DNA of 64,000 nt from Streptomyces malaysiense (lineage in GTDB: Bacteria; Actinomycetota; Actinomycetes; Streptomycetales; Streptomycetaceae), in contig NZ_LBDA02000012.1 of NCBI RefSeq assembly GCF_000980885.2, forward strand, positions 329,949-393,948, written 5' to 3'. A model generated the notes under the pieces. It saw only the letters and a program-made list of their open reading frames with translations, had not been told where the DNA came from and did not search any database. Below are positions 25,598-33,637 of the stretch, one piece after another. The stretch's first letter is position 1. The number at the start of each line of letters is the position of its first letter. Made by a program: the position numbers and the translations under genes.

Positions 25598-26613
25598 CCG
25601 CGCTGAAGGCTCCGCCCGGCGCGCCCGAAGTCCTCGCCCGCTGCGCCGCGTTGGTGCGCCCGGCCCTGCGCCGGGCGGTGGGCCGGCTGCATCCGTGGAC
25701 CGCCGAGATGGCCGCGTACTCCTTCGGCTGGTGCGAGGTGGGCGGCGCACCGGCCACCACACCGGGTGGCAAGGGCGTACGGCAGACGCTGGCGGTCCTC
25801 GGCGCTCGGGCGGCGGGTGCCGACGCGCGGGCCGGGATCCCGGCGGCGGTCGCGGTGGAACTGGTGCACACCTTCTCGCTGCTGCACGACGACATCATGG
25901 ACGGCGACGCGACCCGGCGCCGCCGCCCGGCCGTGTGGAAGGCATACGGCACGGGCCCGGCGGTGCTCGCCGGTGACGCCCTGTTCGCGCTGGCCGTGGA
26001 GACCCTCGCCGCCGTGCCGCAGGGCGCCCGTGCCGTGCGGCTGCTGTCGGCGGCCCTCACCGACCTGGTGCGCGGACAGGCCGACGACCTGCTCTTCACC
26101 GGCCGGCCGTGGACCGGGCCGGACAGGGTGACGGTCGAGGAGTACCGGGCGATGGCGGAGGCCAAGACGGGTGCCCTGCTGGGCTGCGCCTGTGCGCTGG
26201 GCGCCCTGCTCGGGGGAGCGGACGAGGACACCACCGGCACGCTGGACCGGGCCGGGCGGCATCTCGGCATCGCCTTCCAGCTGGTCGACGACGTGCTCGG
26301 CATCTGGGGCGACCCCGCCGTCACGGGGAAGCCCGCGGGCGGCGACCTGCGGGAGCGCAAGAAGACCTACCCGGTGCTGGCCGCTCTGGACACCCCGGCG
26401 GCCCGCGCCCTGCCCGAGCTGCTGGACTCACCGGAGCGGGCCAAGGAGGCCGCCGAGCTGATCGAGACGGCCGGCGGCCGCACGGCGGCACTGACCGAGG
26501 CCCGCACGCACACGGCCACCGCCCGCACCCTCCTCGCGCGCGCACCGCTGGCCGCCGGAGCAGCGGAGGATCTCCTCACGCTGCTGGACTTCCTGGTCGG
26601 CCGCGAGTTGTAG
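25594..26613 (+). CDS. Polyprenyl (GGPP-type) diphosphate synthase
   Basis: A 339-residue trans-isoprenyl diphosphate synthase. The first aspartate-rich motif is LLHDDIMDGDATRRRRPAVW, the second is FQLVDDVLGIWGDP, with GGKGVRQTLAVL for pyrophosphate binding and GDLRERKKTYPV near the end. These enzymes condense IPP with allylic diphosphates; DDIMD plus DDVLGIWGD is usual for Streptomyces geranylgeranyl or farnesyl synthases. Chain length depends on residues before the first motif and is not assigned. No terpene cyclase is found nearby, so the product presumably feeds enzymes encoded elsewhere. Confidence 0.9.
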   Translation: MTALKAPPGAPEVLARCAALVRPALRRAVGRLHPWTAEMAAYSFGWCEVGGAPATTPGGKGVRQTLAVLGARAAGADARAGIPAAVAVELVHTFSLLHDDIMDGDATRRRRPAVWKAYGTGPAVLAGDALFALAVETLAAVPQGARAVRLLSAALTDLVRGQADDLLFTGRPWTGPDRVTVEEYRAMAEAKTGALLGCACALGALLGGADEDTTGTLDRAGRHLGIAFQLVDDVLGIWGDPAVTGKPAGGDLRERKKTYPVLAALDTPAARALPELLDSPERAKEAAELIETAGGRTAALTEARTHTATARTLLARAPLAAGAAEDLLTLLDFLVGREL

Positions 26614-26675
26614 GACCGCGCCCGCGGACCACGAGACGGAGAAGCGGTGACGGCGGACACCCGCGACGGCTGCGG

Positions 26676-26709
26676 GCCGCGGACCCGGTGCGACACCAGG
26701 GTCCGCGGC
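26676..26709. terminator. Terminator between convergent prenyl synthase and TetR genes
   Basis: Perfect 11-bp stem GCCGCGGACCC / GGGTCCGCGGC; the inner GGTG/CACC can extend the stem with one bulged A. It lies between the stops of the two convergent genes. Confidence 0.7.
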
Positions 26710-26720
26710 CGCGGGTCCCC

Positions 26721-27446
26721 TCAGGTCGTGCCGGTGCCCCGGTGCCGCGCGGTGGCCAGCCGTGCCTCGGCCTGGACCAGGAGGGTGTCCAGCATGACCG
26801 GATAGGCGCTGTGGTTCATCCGGTCCGCCAGCAGATGTGCGGTGGCGGCGATGTGCGGATGGGTCTCCGCGGGCAGTCGGGCGTACGTCGAGGTCCACAT
26901 GTCCTCGTCCGCCTCCCTGACCTCGTCCTTGATGGCGAGTGCGCCCGCGTCCAGGGCGGCGAAGGCCAGCGCCAGGTCGATGAAGGCGTGGTACACGCCG
27001 ACGGCGTCCGCGTCATCGAAGCCCGCCCCGCGCAGGATGCCGAGGATCGTCTCGTCGACCGCGATCTCGCGGGGCCGGCCGGTGACGCGGCTGGCCGTCA
27101 GCAGTGCGGCGTGCGGATGGGCGAGGTACGAGGCGTGCACGGCCAGGCCCAGGGCGCGCAGGTCGGCGCGCCACTTCCCGGTGGGCGTCCAGCTGTCCAG
27201 GGCCCGCCCCATCAGTTCCTCGCCGATCGCTCGGGTCAGGCCGTCCAGGCCGGCGAAGTAGCGGTACAGCGTGCTCGGGTCGGCCCCCAGAGCGGTGCCC
27301 AGGCGGCGGGCGGTCAGCCCGGAGGCTCCGTGCTCGTGGAGCATCCGCAGAGCCGTCCGCACGATCAGCCGCTCCGACAGCACGGTGCCCTGCCGGGTCG
27401 GCCGCCGCCTGCGCCGCTCCGCCTCCGGAACCACCTTCTTGGGCAC
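26721..27446 (-). CDS. TetR-family transcriptional regulator
   Basis: A 241-residue regulator. After a basic N-terminal extension (ERRRRRPTRQG), helices 1-4 are LIVRTALRMLHEHGASGLTA and RRLGTALGADPSTLYRYFAG. The C-terminal domain (ALLTASRVTG; FIDLALAFAALDAG) is of the TetR_C-like type with an aromatic-rich pocket. GTG 27446 is preceded by GAGGCGG. It diverges from the saccharopine-dehydrogenase-like gene with ~120 bases between, so that gene is its likely target. Confidence 0.88.
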   Translation of the reverse strand: MPKKVVPEAERRRRRPTRQGTVLSERLIVRTALRMLHEHGASGLTARRLGTALGADPSTLYRYFAGLDGLTRAIGEELMGRALDSWTPTGKWRADLRALGLAVHASYLAHPHAALLTASRVTGRPREIAVDETILGILRGAGFDDADAVGVYHAFIDLALAFAALDAGALAIKDEVREADEDMWTSTYARLPAETHPHIAATAHLLADRMNHSAYPVMLDTLLVQAEARLATARHRGTGTT

Positions 27447-27568
27447 CGTGTCACCGCCTCGCGTTCCTTATGCCAACGCCGTAGACCTTAACAAGCCGCC
27501 TCGTGTTCCATCGGGTCACCTCCCAGGGCTCCCGCCCACGGGACCGTCTCAACGAAATGGTGTGTGAC

Positions 27569-28792
27569 ATGCGCGTGCTTCTCGTCGGTGCGGGCGGAGT
27601 CGGAACCGCCGTCACCCGTATCGCGGCCCGTCGCGGCTTCCTGACCCACATGATCGTCGCCGACTACGACCTCGCCCGTGCCCGGACGGCCGTCGCCACG
27701 CTCGACGACCCGGACGGCCGCTTCAGCCCGTGCCGCCTGGACGCCTCCGACGAGGAAGCGGTGCACCGCCTCCTCGTCGCGGAACGCTGCGACGTCCTGC
27801 TCAACGCGACCGACCCGCGGTTCGTGATGCCGCTGTTCAACGCCGCGCTCGCCGCGGGCGCGCACTATCTGGACATGGCCATGTCGCTGTCCGTGCCGCA
27901 CGCGACCGCCCCCTACGAGCGGTGCGGGGTGAAGCTCGGCGACGAGCAGTTCGCCCGCGCCGCGGACTGGGAGAACGCCGGCCGCCTCGCCCTCGTCGGG
28001 ATGGGAGTGGAGCCGGGCCTGTCGGACGTCTTCGCCCGCTACGCCGCCGACGAACTCTTCGACGAGATCGAGGAACTCGGGGTCCGGGACGGCGCGAATC
28101 TCACCGTCGAGGGCTACGAGTTCGCACCCTCCTTCAGCATCTGGACGACCATCGAGGAGTGTCTCAACCCGCCCGTGGTCTACGAGAAGGACCGCGGCTG
28201 GTTCACCACGCCGCCGTTCAGCGAGCCGGAGGTCTTCGACTTCCCCGAGGGCATCGGTCCCGTCGAGTGCGTGAACGTCGAGCACGAGGAGGTGCTGCTG
28301 ATGCCCCGCTGGGTGGACGCGCGCCGGGTGACGTTCAAGTACGGTCTCGGCGACGACTTCATCGCCAGGCTCAAGACCCTCCACGAGCTGGGACTCGACT
28401 CCACGGCGAAGGTCGCCGTCCCCGGCGCGGACGGACCGGTCGAGGTCTCGCCGCGCGACGTGGTCGCCGCCTGCCTGCCCGACCCGGCCACGCTCGGCGA
28501 GCGGATGAAGGGCAAGACCTGCGCGGGCACCTGGGTCAAGGGCACGAAGGACGGCGCCGCGCGCGAGGTGTACCTGTACCACGTGGTCGACAACGAGTGG
28601 TCGATGCGCGAGTACGGCTCCCAGGCCGTGGTCTGGCAGACGGCCGTCAACCCGGTGATCGCCCTTGAACTGATCGCGAGCGGTACGTGGAAGGGGAGCG
28701 GCGTCCTCGGCCCCGAGGCGCTCCCGCCCAGGCCGTTCCTCGACCTGCTGGCCGAGTACGGGGCGCCGTGGGGGCTGCGCGAGGAGCGCTGA
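27569..28792 (+). CDS. Saccharopine dehydrogenase-like oxidoreductase
   Basis: A 407-residue NAD(P)-dependent protein with an N-terminal Rossmann fold (MRVLLVGAGGVGTAVTRIAA; adenine-ribose acidic end VADYDLARA) and CDVLLNATDPRFVMPLFNAA. The C-terminal catalytic-like domain includes GVEPGLSDVFARYAADELF. Family members act on saccharopine, carboxynorspermidine or related amino-dicarboxylates; which one is not evident. Two starts are possible: ATG 27569, used here because the Rossmann strand begins there, and ATG 27557, four codons earlier. Neither has a strong ribosome site. A TetR gene is divergent. Confidence 0.85.
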   Translation: MRVLLVGAGGVGTAVTRIAARRGFLTHMIVADYDLARARTAVATLDDPDGRFSPCRLDASDEEAVHRLLVAERCDVLLNATDPRFVMPLFNAALAAGAHYLDMAMSLSVPHATAPYERCGVKLGDEQFARAADWENAGRLALVGMGVEPGLSDVFARYAADELFDEIEELGVRDGANLTVEGYEFAPSFSIWTTIEECLNPPVVYEKDRGWFTTPPFSEPEVFDFPEGIGPVECVNVEHEEVLLMPRWVDARRVTFKYGLGDDFIARLKTLHELGLDSTAKVAVPGADGPVEVSPRDVVAACLPDPATLGERMKGKTCAGTWVKGTKDGAAREVYLYHVVDNEWSMREYGSQAVVWQTAVNPVIALELIASGTWKGSGVLGPEALPPRPFLDLLAEYGAPWGLREER

Positions 28793-28813
28793 GCCCCGTC
28801 CGCGGGCGGCGAA

Positions 28814-28845
28814 GGCGCCGGCACCGCGTGTGCCGTGCCGGCGCC
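28814..28845 (+). terminator. Terminator after the saccharopine dehydrogenase-like gene
   Basis: Perfect 11-bp stem GGCGCCGGCAC / GTGCCGGCGCC with a 10-base loop, starting 22 bases after the stop codon. Confidence 0.75.
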
Positions 28846-29425
28846 CGGCCCGTGGTCGCCGGCCTGCTCGGGCCATGACCACGGCGCGGCCCCGGCCCCG
28901 GGCACGACTCCCCACCGTCCTCGTCGAGCGGCTCATCGAAGAGGAGAGCGAGGCACACCGGCAGACCCCCTGCCGGCCCCCGCCCTCCCCTCCATGCCGC
29001 AGGCGTCCCCGGTCGTGCTGCCGACTCCCCTCGAGTCCGCCGCGGGCAACCCGGGAGGTCCGCCCCGCCGCTCGCGGGGCAGACGGCCTTCGACCGTGGC
29101 CCGCCCCGGGTGTGACGTCGCCGCGAGGCGCTGACCATGGGAGTCCCGATGCCGACCGCCGTGCCGGAAAATATTCGCAGCACCGCGTGGCGACGTACGG
29201 GACGGGCCGGAACCGGAACTCACCGGCCCACGACCGAACCCGGGGCCCCGGCGCACGACCGCACCGCCTGACCCTTCCGCGCTCCGGCCCGTCCCGGCCG
29301 GAACACGACGCCCGACGGCGGCCGGAACCAGCAGGTATGCCCGGTGACTCACGGGTAACCCGTAGGTCATGATCCCGCAGACAGGTTCCCGCCGGCAGCC
29401 GCACACCGAGACAGGGAGGTAGGCC
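28846..29425. other. Gene-free stretch of about 580 bases
   Basis: No gene is supported. A plus-strand frame from ATG 28875 begins plausibly (LPTVLVERLIEEESEAHRQ) but becomes Pro/Arg-rich within 40 codons and has no ribosome site. A less GC-rich patch around 29160 (GGAAAATATTCGCAGC) could hold a promoter. Confidence 0.35.
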
Positions 29426-29590
29426 ATGCTCTTCCTGGTCGTCGCGTTCGTCGTCCTCGCCATGGTCGTCGGGTCGGCCATGTACCTTCCGTGGCCCGTC
29501 ACCCTGGTCGCGGCCTTGATCGTCCTGACCTGGCTCGCGGTGTTCGCCGTCAAGGAGCGGCATCGCCGGGCCGCGACGAGGGGGGCCTGA
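29426..29590 (+). CDS. Small membrane protein, 54 residues
   Basis: A short gene with an excellent ribosome site (GGGAGG, 6 bases before ATG). It encodes two membrane helices (MLFLVVAFVVLAMVVGSAMY and WPVTLVAALIVLTWLAVFAV) and a basic C-terminal tail (KERHRRAATRGA). Third codon positions are almost all G/C, as in real genes here. The next small membrane gene starts 3 bases after its stop, so the two form an operon. Function unknown. Confidence 0.7.
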   Translation: MLFLVVAFVVLAMVVGSAMYLPWPVTLVAALIVLTWLAVFAVKERHRRAATRGA

Positions 29591-29593
29591 GCC

Positions 29594-29866
29594 ATGCGTC
29601 TGACGGCACCCCCATCGGCGGCGACCGGCCGCCGCGACACCGAGGGCATGGCGGTGGCCTCCTTCGTGCTGGGACTCGTGGGCCTGCTGGTCCTCAATCT
29701 GGTACTCGGCCCCCTCGCCATCGTCCTCGCCTGTATCGCCCTCAAGCGGGACACACCACGTCGCTTCCGCGCCCGGTTGGGGCTCGGGCTCGGGATCGCC
29801 GACCTCGTCGTCTTCGCCGTCATCGTGTCGCTGCACGGCGGCATGTCCTGGCAGATCACCGGATGA
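29594..29866 (+). CDS. DUF4190-like small membrane protein
   Basis: A 90-residue protein with a polar N-terminus and two helices separated by a KRD-type loop: AVASFVLGLVGLLVLNLVLG, PLAIVLACIALKRDTPRR, then LGLGLGIADLVVFAVIV. The G-x-L-A-I-x-L-x-x-I-A-L-x-R pattern is that of DUF4190 proteins, of unknown role in the actinobacterial envelope. It is translationally coupled to the 54-residue membrane protein just upstream. Confidence 0.75.
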   Translation: MRLTAPPSAATGRRDTEGMAVASFVLGLVGLLVLNLVLGPLAIVLACIALKRDTPRRFRARLGLGLGIADLVVFAVIVSLHGGMSWQITG

Positions 29867-30185
29867 CGCCGACGGTGGCCGCGAGGACGGTCACCGCCAC
29901 GAACGCGCAGCACCGGGACACGGCCGCGCCCGCACCGCCGGCATCCCTGCCCCTGTCCGGTGTTCCCGCTCGACCGTGCCCGTCCCCGCTCCGGCCACCA
30001 CCGGTGGCCGACACCGTAGCCTGCCGTCTCCAACTCCCCCTGAGCGAGAACCACTCCGCCCCCGGCGTCGGTCGCAAGCGCCTGCGGGCCCCGGGAACGC
30101 CTGGCCGAGGTCCGGGTCACGGCAGGCGCCCGCCCCTGTCGGACCCTGCACCTAGGCTGACGGGAGATCGATCGAGGAGCGGGCA
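29867..30185. other. Gene-free stretch before the Imm49-like gene
   Basis: No gene seen. The 3' end holds ATCGATCGAGGAG, the ribosome-binding leader of the gene starting at 30186. Confidence 0.4.
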
Positions 30186-31290
30186 GTGCGAATAGAGCGT
30201 CACCGCCGCCGAGGAGCGGGAGGCCTTCGACGCCGCGCTGGCCGGCCTCCTGGCCGAGCACGCCACCCGGCACGGCGCGACGGCCTCCCCGAAGACCCTT
30301 CTCCCGCTGGTCCCCGTCGCCCTCGCCGCTCTCGCGTACCGGACGCTGGGCTGGGCACCCGCCGTCCGCAGCGGCTACCTCCCGCACGCCCTGATCACCG
30401 GCTTCGAGACGCGAGGACCGCGGGTCGGGGCGTTCGGCCGCGACCGGCGGCCGGACGCGGTCGCCGCGCTCGCCGCGGGTCCGCTGCTGGTGGAACGCCC
30501 GGCCTGCGAGCGGACCGTGCACCCGCAGACCGAGGCCATGTACGAGGAGGACGTCGAGAAGGCGTTCACCACCGACGACGGAGAGCCCCTCGCCGTCTGG
30601 CGCCTCGGCGGGGTCATGAACGACCAGGAGCGCCTGTTCAAGTGGCGTGCGGGAGATCCCGGCGATCTCACGGAGGTCCGGCTCGCGCCGCTGCGGCTGG
30701 CCTCCCGGGCGGGGGCCGCCCTGTTCCGCATCGCCCTGGCCGAGCCGGAATCCGAGGTCGAGGTGACCGTCGACGGCCGCACGCTGCGCTACCCGGCCAC
30801 GCGCGCCGAGGAGGCCGGCGCCCACAACTGGCAGCGGGCCGTCGCCCTCGCCCTGATCACCGGAGCACGTGAGGACCCCGCCCCGCTGGTCCTCACCGGC
30901 CCCGCTTTCGCCCGTCCGGACGGTTCCGCCTGCAGCGCCTACCGCGAGGCACTGCACGCCTGCCTGACGGGCACCGAAGCCGAACCGGCCGTACGACGGG
31001 CGCTTCAGCAGACCGAGAAGGCCGCGGACACGGGCTTCACCACGCCGCCGACCGTGCTGTTGTCGCAGCTGGTGGAGGGCGACGAGGAGAGCTTCAACCT
31101 CGCCCTGGCCGACGCTCTCGAAGCCCACCGCGCCTACTACGCGGTCGCCGACCGCGGTGCCGCCCCGGACGCCTCCGTCGACCTGGACATTCTCGCCCTG
31201 GCCTGCCACGCCCGCCGCCGGGGCTGGGCCGTCCGCGTGGAGTCCGGCTACCTTCCTACGGGTCTCCTGCGGGCCGCCGAACCCTTCTGA
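30186..31290 (+). pseudogene. Imm49-type immunity protein gene with a frameshift near its start
   Basis: The main frame runs from about 30199 to 31290 (~363 codons) and ends in segments I recognise from immunity protein 49: LLSQLVEGDEESFNLALADA, SVDLDILALACHARRRGWAV and RVESGYLPTGLL. No start codon exists in that frame after a TAG at 30193. A well-placed ribosome site (GAGGAG) and GTG at 30186 open a different frame (VRIE) that would join the main frame if one base near 30198 were removed. So the gene is either broken by a +1 insertion or the base is a sequencing error. Imm49 proteins neutralise polymorphic toxins; no toxin gene is visible nearby. Confidence 0.7.
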
Positions 31291-31570
31291 CGGAGGCGGC
31301 CCTCAGCCGGAGGCTGTCACGTCGACCACGCTCCCGTCAGGTCGGCCCGGCGGGGGACGGACCCGCGACGCGCTTCGGACGAGCGGGCTCACCCGGGCAT
31401 TCGCCGGACGCTGAAGCGGCCCTCGTCCGATCATGTGCTCCGACCAGGGACGCACGCGACCACCGCGGATCCCGGTCCGTCGCCCGAGCGACCCGCAGGC
31501 CCGAAGTGAGGCCGAGCCCTTCCGGTGCCGAAAGGAGGGCGGCCCGGACGGCCGTGCCGTGCCGTCGTCC

Positions 31571-32065
31571 TCAAGGGAGATCGCCGGCGGGCTCGGTCGC
31601 GTATCGGCTCATCGCGTCGATGCCGGCCTGAGGCGTCAGCGGGCGGCCGTCGGCGAGTACGTCCTGGAGGTCCCGGAAGTACTGCACATACAGGTCGGGC
31701 GTGAACGTGCTGAGCATCACCGCGGGTTGGTCGGCCGGGTTGGCGAAGGTGTGCGGGGTACCGGGCGGAACCATCACGAGCGTGCCCGTGCCCGCGTCGT
31801 ACTCCTCGTCCCCGACGGTGAACCGCACGGTCCCCGACAGGATGTAGAAGCCCTCGTCGTGTCGGGCGTGGCGGTGCTGCGGCGGCCCCTGGGTGTGCGG
31901 GGCGAGGACGGACTCGGCGATCGCGAGGCGGTGCCCGGTGTGGCTGCCGTCCTCCAGGACCCGCATGCGCGTGGTACCCAGCACGATCACCTCGCCCTCG
32001 CCGGGGCCCCGCACCGATACCGCGGGGTGGGGCCGCCGCTCGCTGGTCTTCGCTTCTTCGGTCAT
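31571..32065 (-). CDS. Cupin-domain protein
   Basis: A 164-residue single-domain cupin. Motif 1 is PPQHRHARHDEGFYILSGTV with the metal ligands H-x-H and E, and motif 2 is MVPPGTPHTFANPADQP. This type includes small dioxygenases, isomerases and sensors; no function can be assigned. It is transcribed divergently from the LysR gene with 80 bases between, and the LysR operator lies in the gap, so it is probably the regulated target. Confidence 0.87.
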   Translation of the reverse strand: MTEEAKTSERRPHPAVSVRGPGEGEVIVLGTTRMRVLEDGSHTGHRLAIAESVLAPHTQGPPQHRHARHDEGFYILSGTVRFTVGDEEYDAGTGTLVMVPPGTPHTFANPADQPAVMLSTFTPDLYVQYFRDLQDVLADGRPLTPQAGIDAMSRYATEPAGDLP

Positions 32066-32119
32066 GCCCCGAGTCCACCGCCGGGACCCGAGAGCTGTCC
32101 AAGACCTGTCCTGCGGTGC

Positions 32120-32138
32120 CGATACCTCACCGGTATCG
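32120..32138. promoter_or_regulatory. LysR-type operator (T-N11-A dyad)
   Basis: CGATACC-TCACC-GGTATCG is a perfect 7-base-arm inverted repeat containing the LysR T-N11-A signature (T32123, A32135). It sits between the divergent cupin and LysR genes, 7 bases before the LysR start. Confidence 0.75.
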
Positions 32139-32145
32139 TTGCAGC

Positions 32146-32997
32146 GTGGAGCTACGGACCTTGCGCTACTTCGTGGCGGTCGCCGAGGAACTCCACTTCG
32201 GCCGGGCCGCCACCCGGCTGCACATGAGCCAGCCGCCTCTGAGCCGGGCGATCAAACAGCTGGAGTCCGATGTCGGGGCCCCGCTCTTCGACCGCTCGCC
32301 CGCCGGCGTGACGCTCACTTTGGTGGGCGCGGTGCTGCTCGGCGAGGCGCGGGCCCTGCTCGACCACGCCGACCGCGTCCGGGAGCGCGTGAGCGCGGCG
32401 GCCGGCGCCGCGACCATCACCATCGGCATCCTGGGCGACGGCACCGACCCCGGAGTGGCCAGGCTGGCCGCAGCCTACGGCCGGCACCACCCCGGCATCG
32501 ACATCCGCATCCGTGACACCGATCTGACCGACCCCACCTGCGGGCTGAGCGCAGGACTGGTCGACATCGCGCTGACCCGGGCACCGTTCGACATGACCGC
32601 CCTGACGGTGCGCGCACTGCGGACCGATCCGGTCGGCGTGGTCCTGCGCGCCGACGATCCGCCGGCCCGCCACGACCGGCTGCCGCTGGCCGAACTGGGC
32701 GACCGCCGCTGGTTCCAGTTCCCGCGCGGCACCGACCCCGCCTGGCAGTCGTACTGGAACGGTGGCAGGCCGCGCGAGGGCCCAGTGGTGCGCACCGTCC
32801 AGGAATGCCTGCAAGCCGTGCTGTGGAACGGCACGGTCGGTCTGGCGCCACTCGGACACGAGCTGCCCGCGCAGCTGGCCGTGGTGCCGCTGACCGACAT
32901 GCCGCCGAGCCGAGTGGTGGCGGTGTGGAACGAGGGTGACACCAACCCGTTGATCCGGTCCCTCGTCGAGATCGCGACGACCGCGTACCGCCGGTGA
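32146..32997 (+). CDS. LysR-family transcriptional regulator
   Basis: A 283-residue LTTR. The winged helix is at the very N-terminus (LRTLRYFVAVAEELHFGRAA; HMSQPPLSRAIKQLESDVGA), followed by a two-lobe effector domain (TITIGILGDGTDPGVARLAA). GTG 32146 was chosen because the family always begins with VELRTLRYF-like sequence. No ribosome site is present and TATCGT lies 6 bases upstream, so the message may be leaderless. It probably controls the divergent cupin gene. Confidence 0.9.
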   Translation: MELRTLRYFVAVAEELHFGRAATRLHMSQPPLSRAIKQLESDVGAPLFDRSPAGVTLTLVGAVLLGEARALLDHADRVRERVSAAAGAATITIGILGDGTDPGVARLAAAYGRHHPGIDIRIRDTDLTDPTCGLSAGLVDIALTRAPFDMTALTVRALRTDPVGVVLRADDPPARHDRLPLAELGDRRWFQFPRGTDPAWQSYWNGGRPREGPVVRTVQECLQAVLWNGTVGLAPLGHELPAQLAVVPLTDMPPSRVVAVWNEGDTNPLIRSLVEIATTAYRR

Positions 32998-33053
32998 GCA
33001 CCGGCGACCGGTGCTACCCGGCGCCGGCCGGGGGACGAGCACGAGGACGCGCG

Positions 33054-33080
33054 GCCCGGGGCGGGGTGGCCACCCCGGGC
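33054..33080. terminator. Bidirectional terminator between LysR and DUF4232 genes
   Basis: 8-bp stem GCCCGGGG / CCCCGGGC with an 11-base loop. A second smaller hairpin GCACCGG-CGA-CCGGTGC lies at 32998-33014, immediately after the LysR stop. Confidence 0.65.
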
Positions 33081-33100
33081 TTGCGACTTTCCGCTGCCGG

Positions 33101-33637
33101 TTACAGTCCGACCGGGTCGATGTAGGTACCCGGGTGGGTGGCGCCGTCCTGCTTGAGGATCTGACCGCCGAACGGCCACTTGAGGGTGAAGTGCGTCGTC
33201 TCGTTCGGCGGCGTGACGAGGAACTTCGCCGGGACGAACTTCTCCTTGTGCGCCGTGGACCTGGCCACGGGCAGCAGCGTGATGCTGAAGTCGACCGTGT
33301 CACCATGCTGGAGGGTCATCTTCGGGGGCTTCTTCGCGGAGCGCATCAGGGACCAGGTGCCGTCGGTCTTCTGGGCCCCGACCATGTCGACACCGGCGAA
33401 GCCGGCCATGGTGCAGGCGTGCTTGCTCTTGTTGGTGAACCAAATGTACGCCTGGGTCTGCTTCTTGGTCTGCCCCATCTCGGGCTTCGCGTCGCCCCCC
33501 GTGGCGAAGCCGGCCTTCAGGTCGGCGGTGTGGCAGCGGGTCGGCGCGGCGGGTGCGGCCGAGGCCGGAACGGCGGCAGCGGCGGTGCCGGCGACGACGA
33601 CGGCTGCCAGCGCCACGGCGGTCAGCTTGCTCTTCAT
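33101..33637 (-). CDS. Secreted DUF4232 protein
   Basis: A 178-residue exported protein. The signal peptide is MKSKLTAVALAAVVVAGTAA with cleavage near ASA, followed by a DUF4232 beta-sandwich (YIWFTNKSKHACTMAGFAGV; DFSITLLPVA). Two cysteines (TRCHTADL and HACTM) probably form the family's disulfide. The role is unknown. ATG 33637 begins the signal peptide and overlaps the stop of the GNAT frame upstream (ATGA). Confidence 0.87.
   Translation of the reverse strand: MKSKLTAVALAAVVVAGTAAAAVPASAAPAAPTRCHTADLKAGFATGGDAKPEMGQTKKQTQAYIWFTNKSKHACTMAGFAGVDMVGAQKTDGTWSLMRSAKKPPKMTLQHGDTVDFSITLLPVARSTAHKEKFVPAKFLVTPPNETTHFTLKWPFGGQILKQDGATHPGTYIDPVGL

Noticed and set aside
28875..29372. Plus-strand frame starting LPTVLVERLIEEE
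   Set aside because: Only the first ~20 residues look protein-like; the rest is Pro/Arg-rich and there is no ribosome site.
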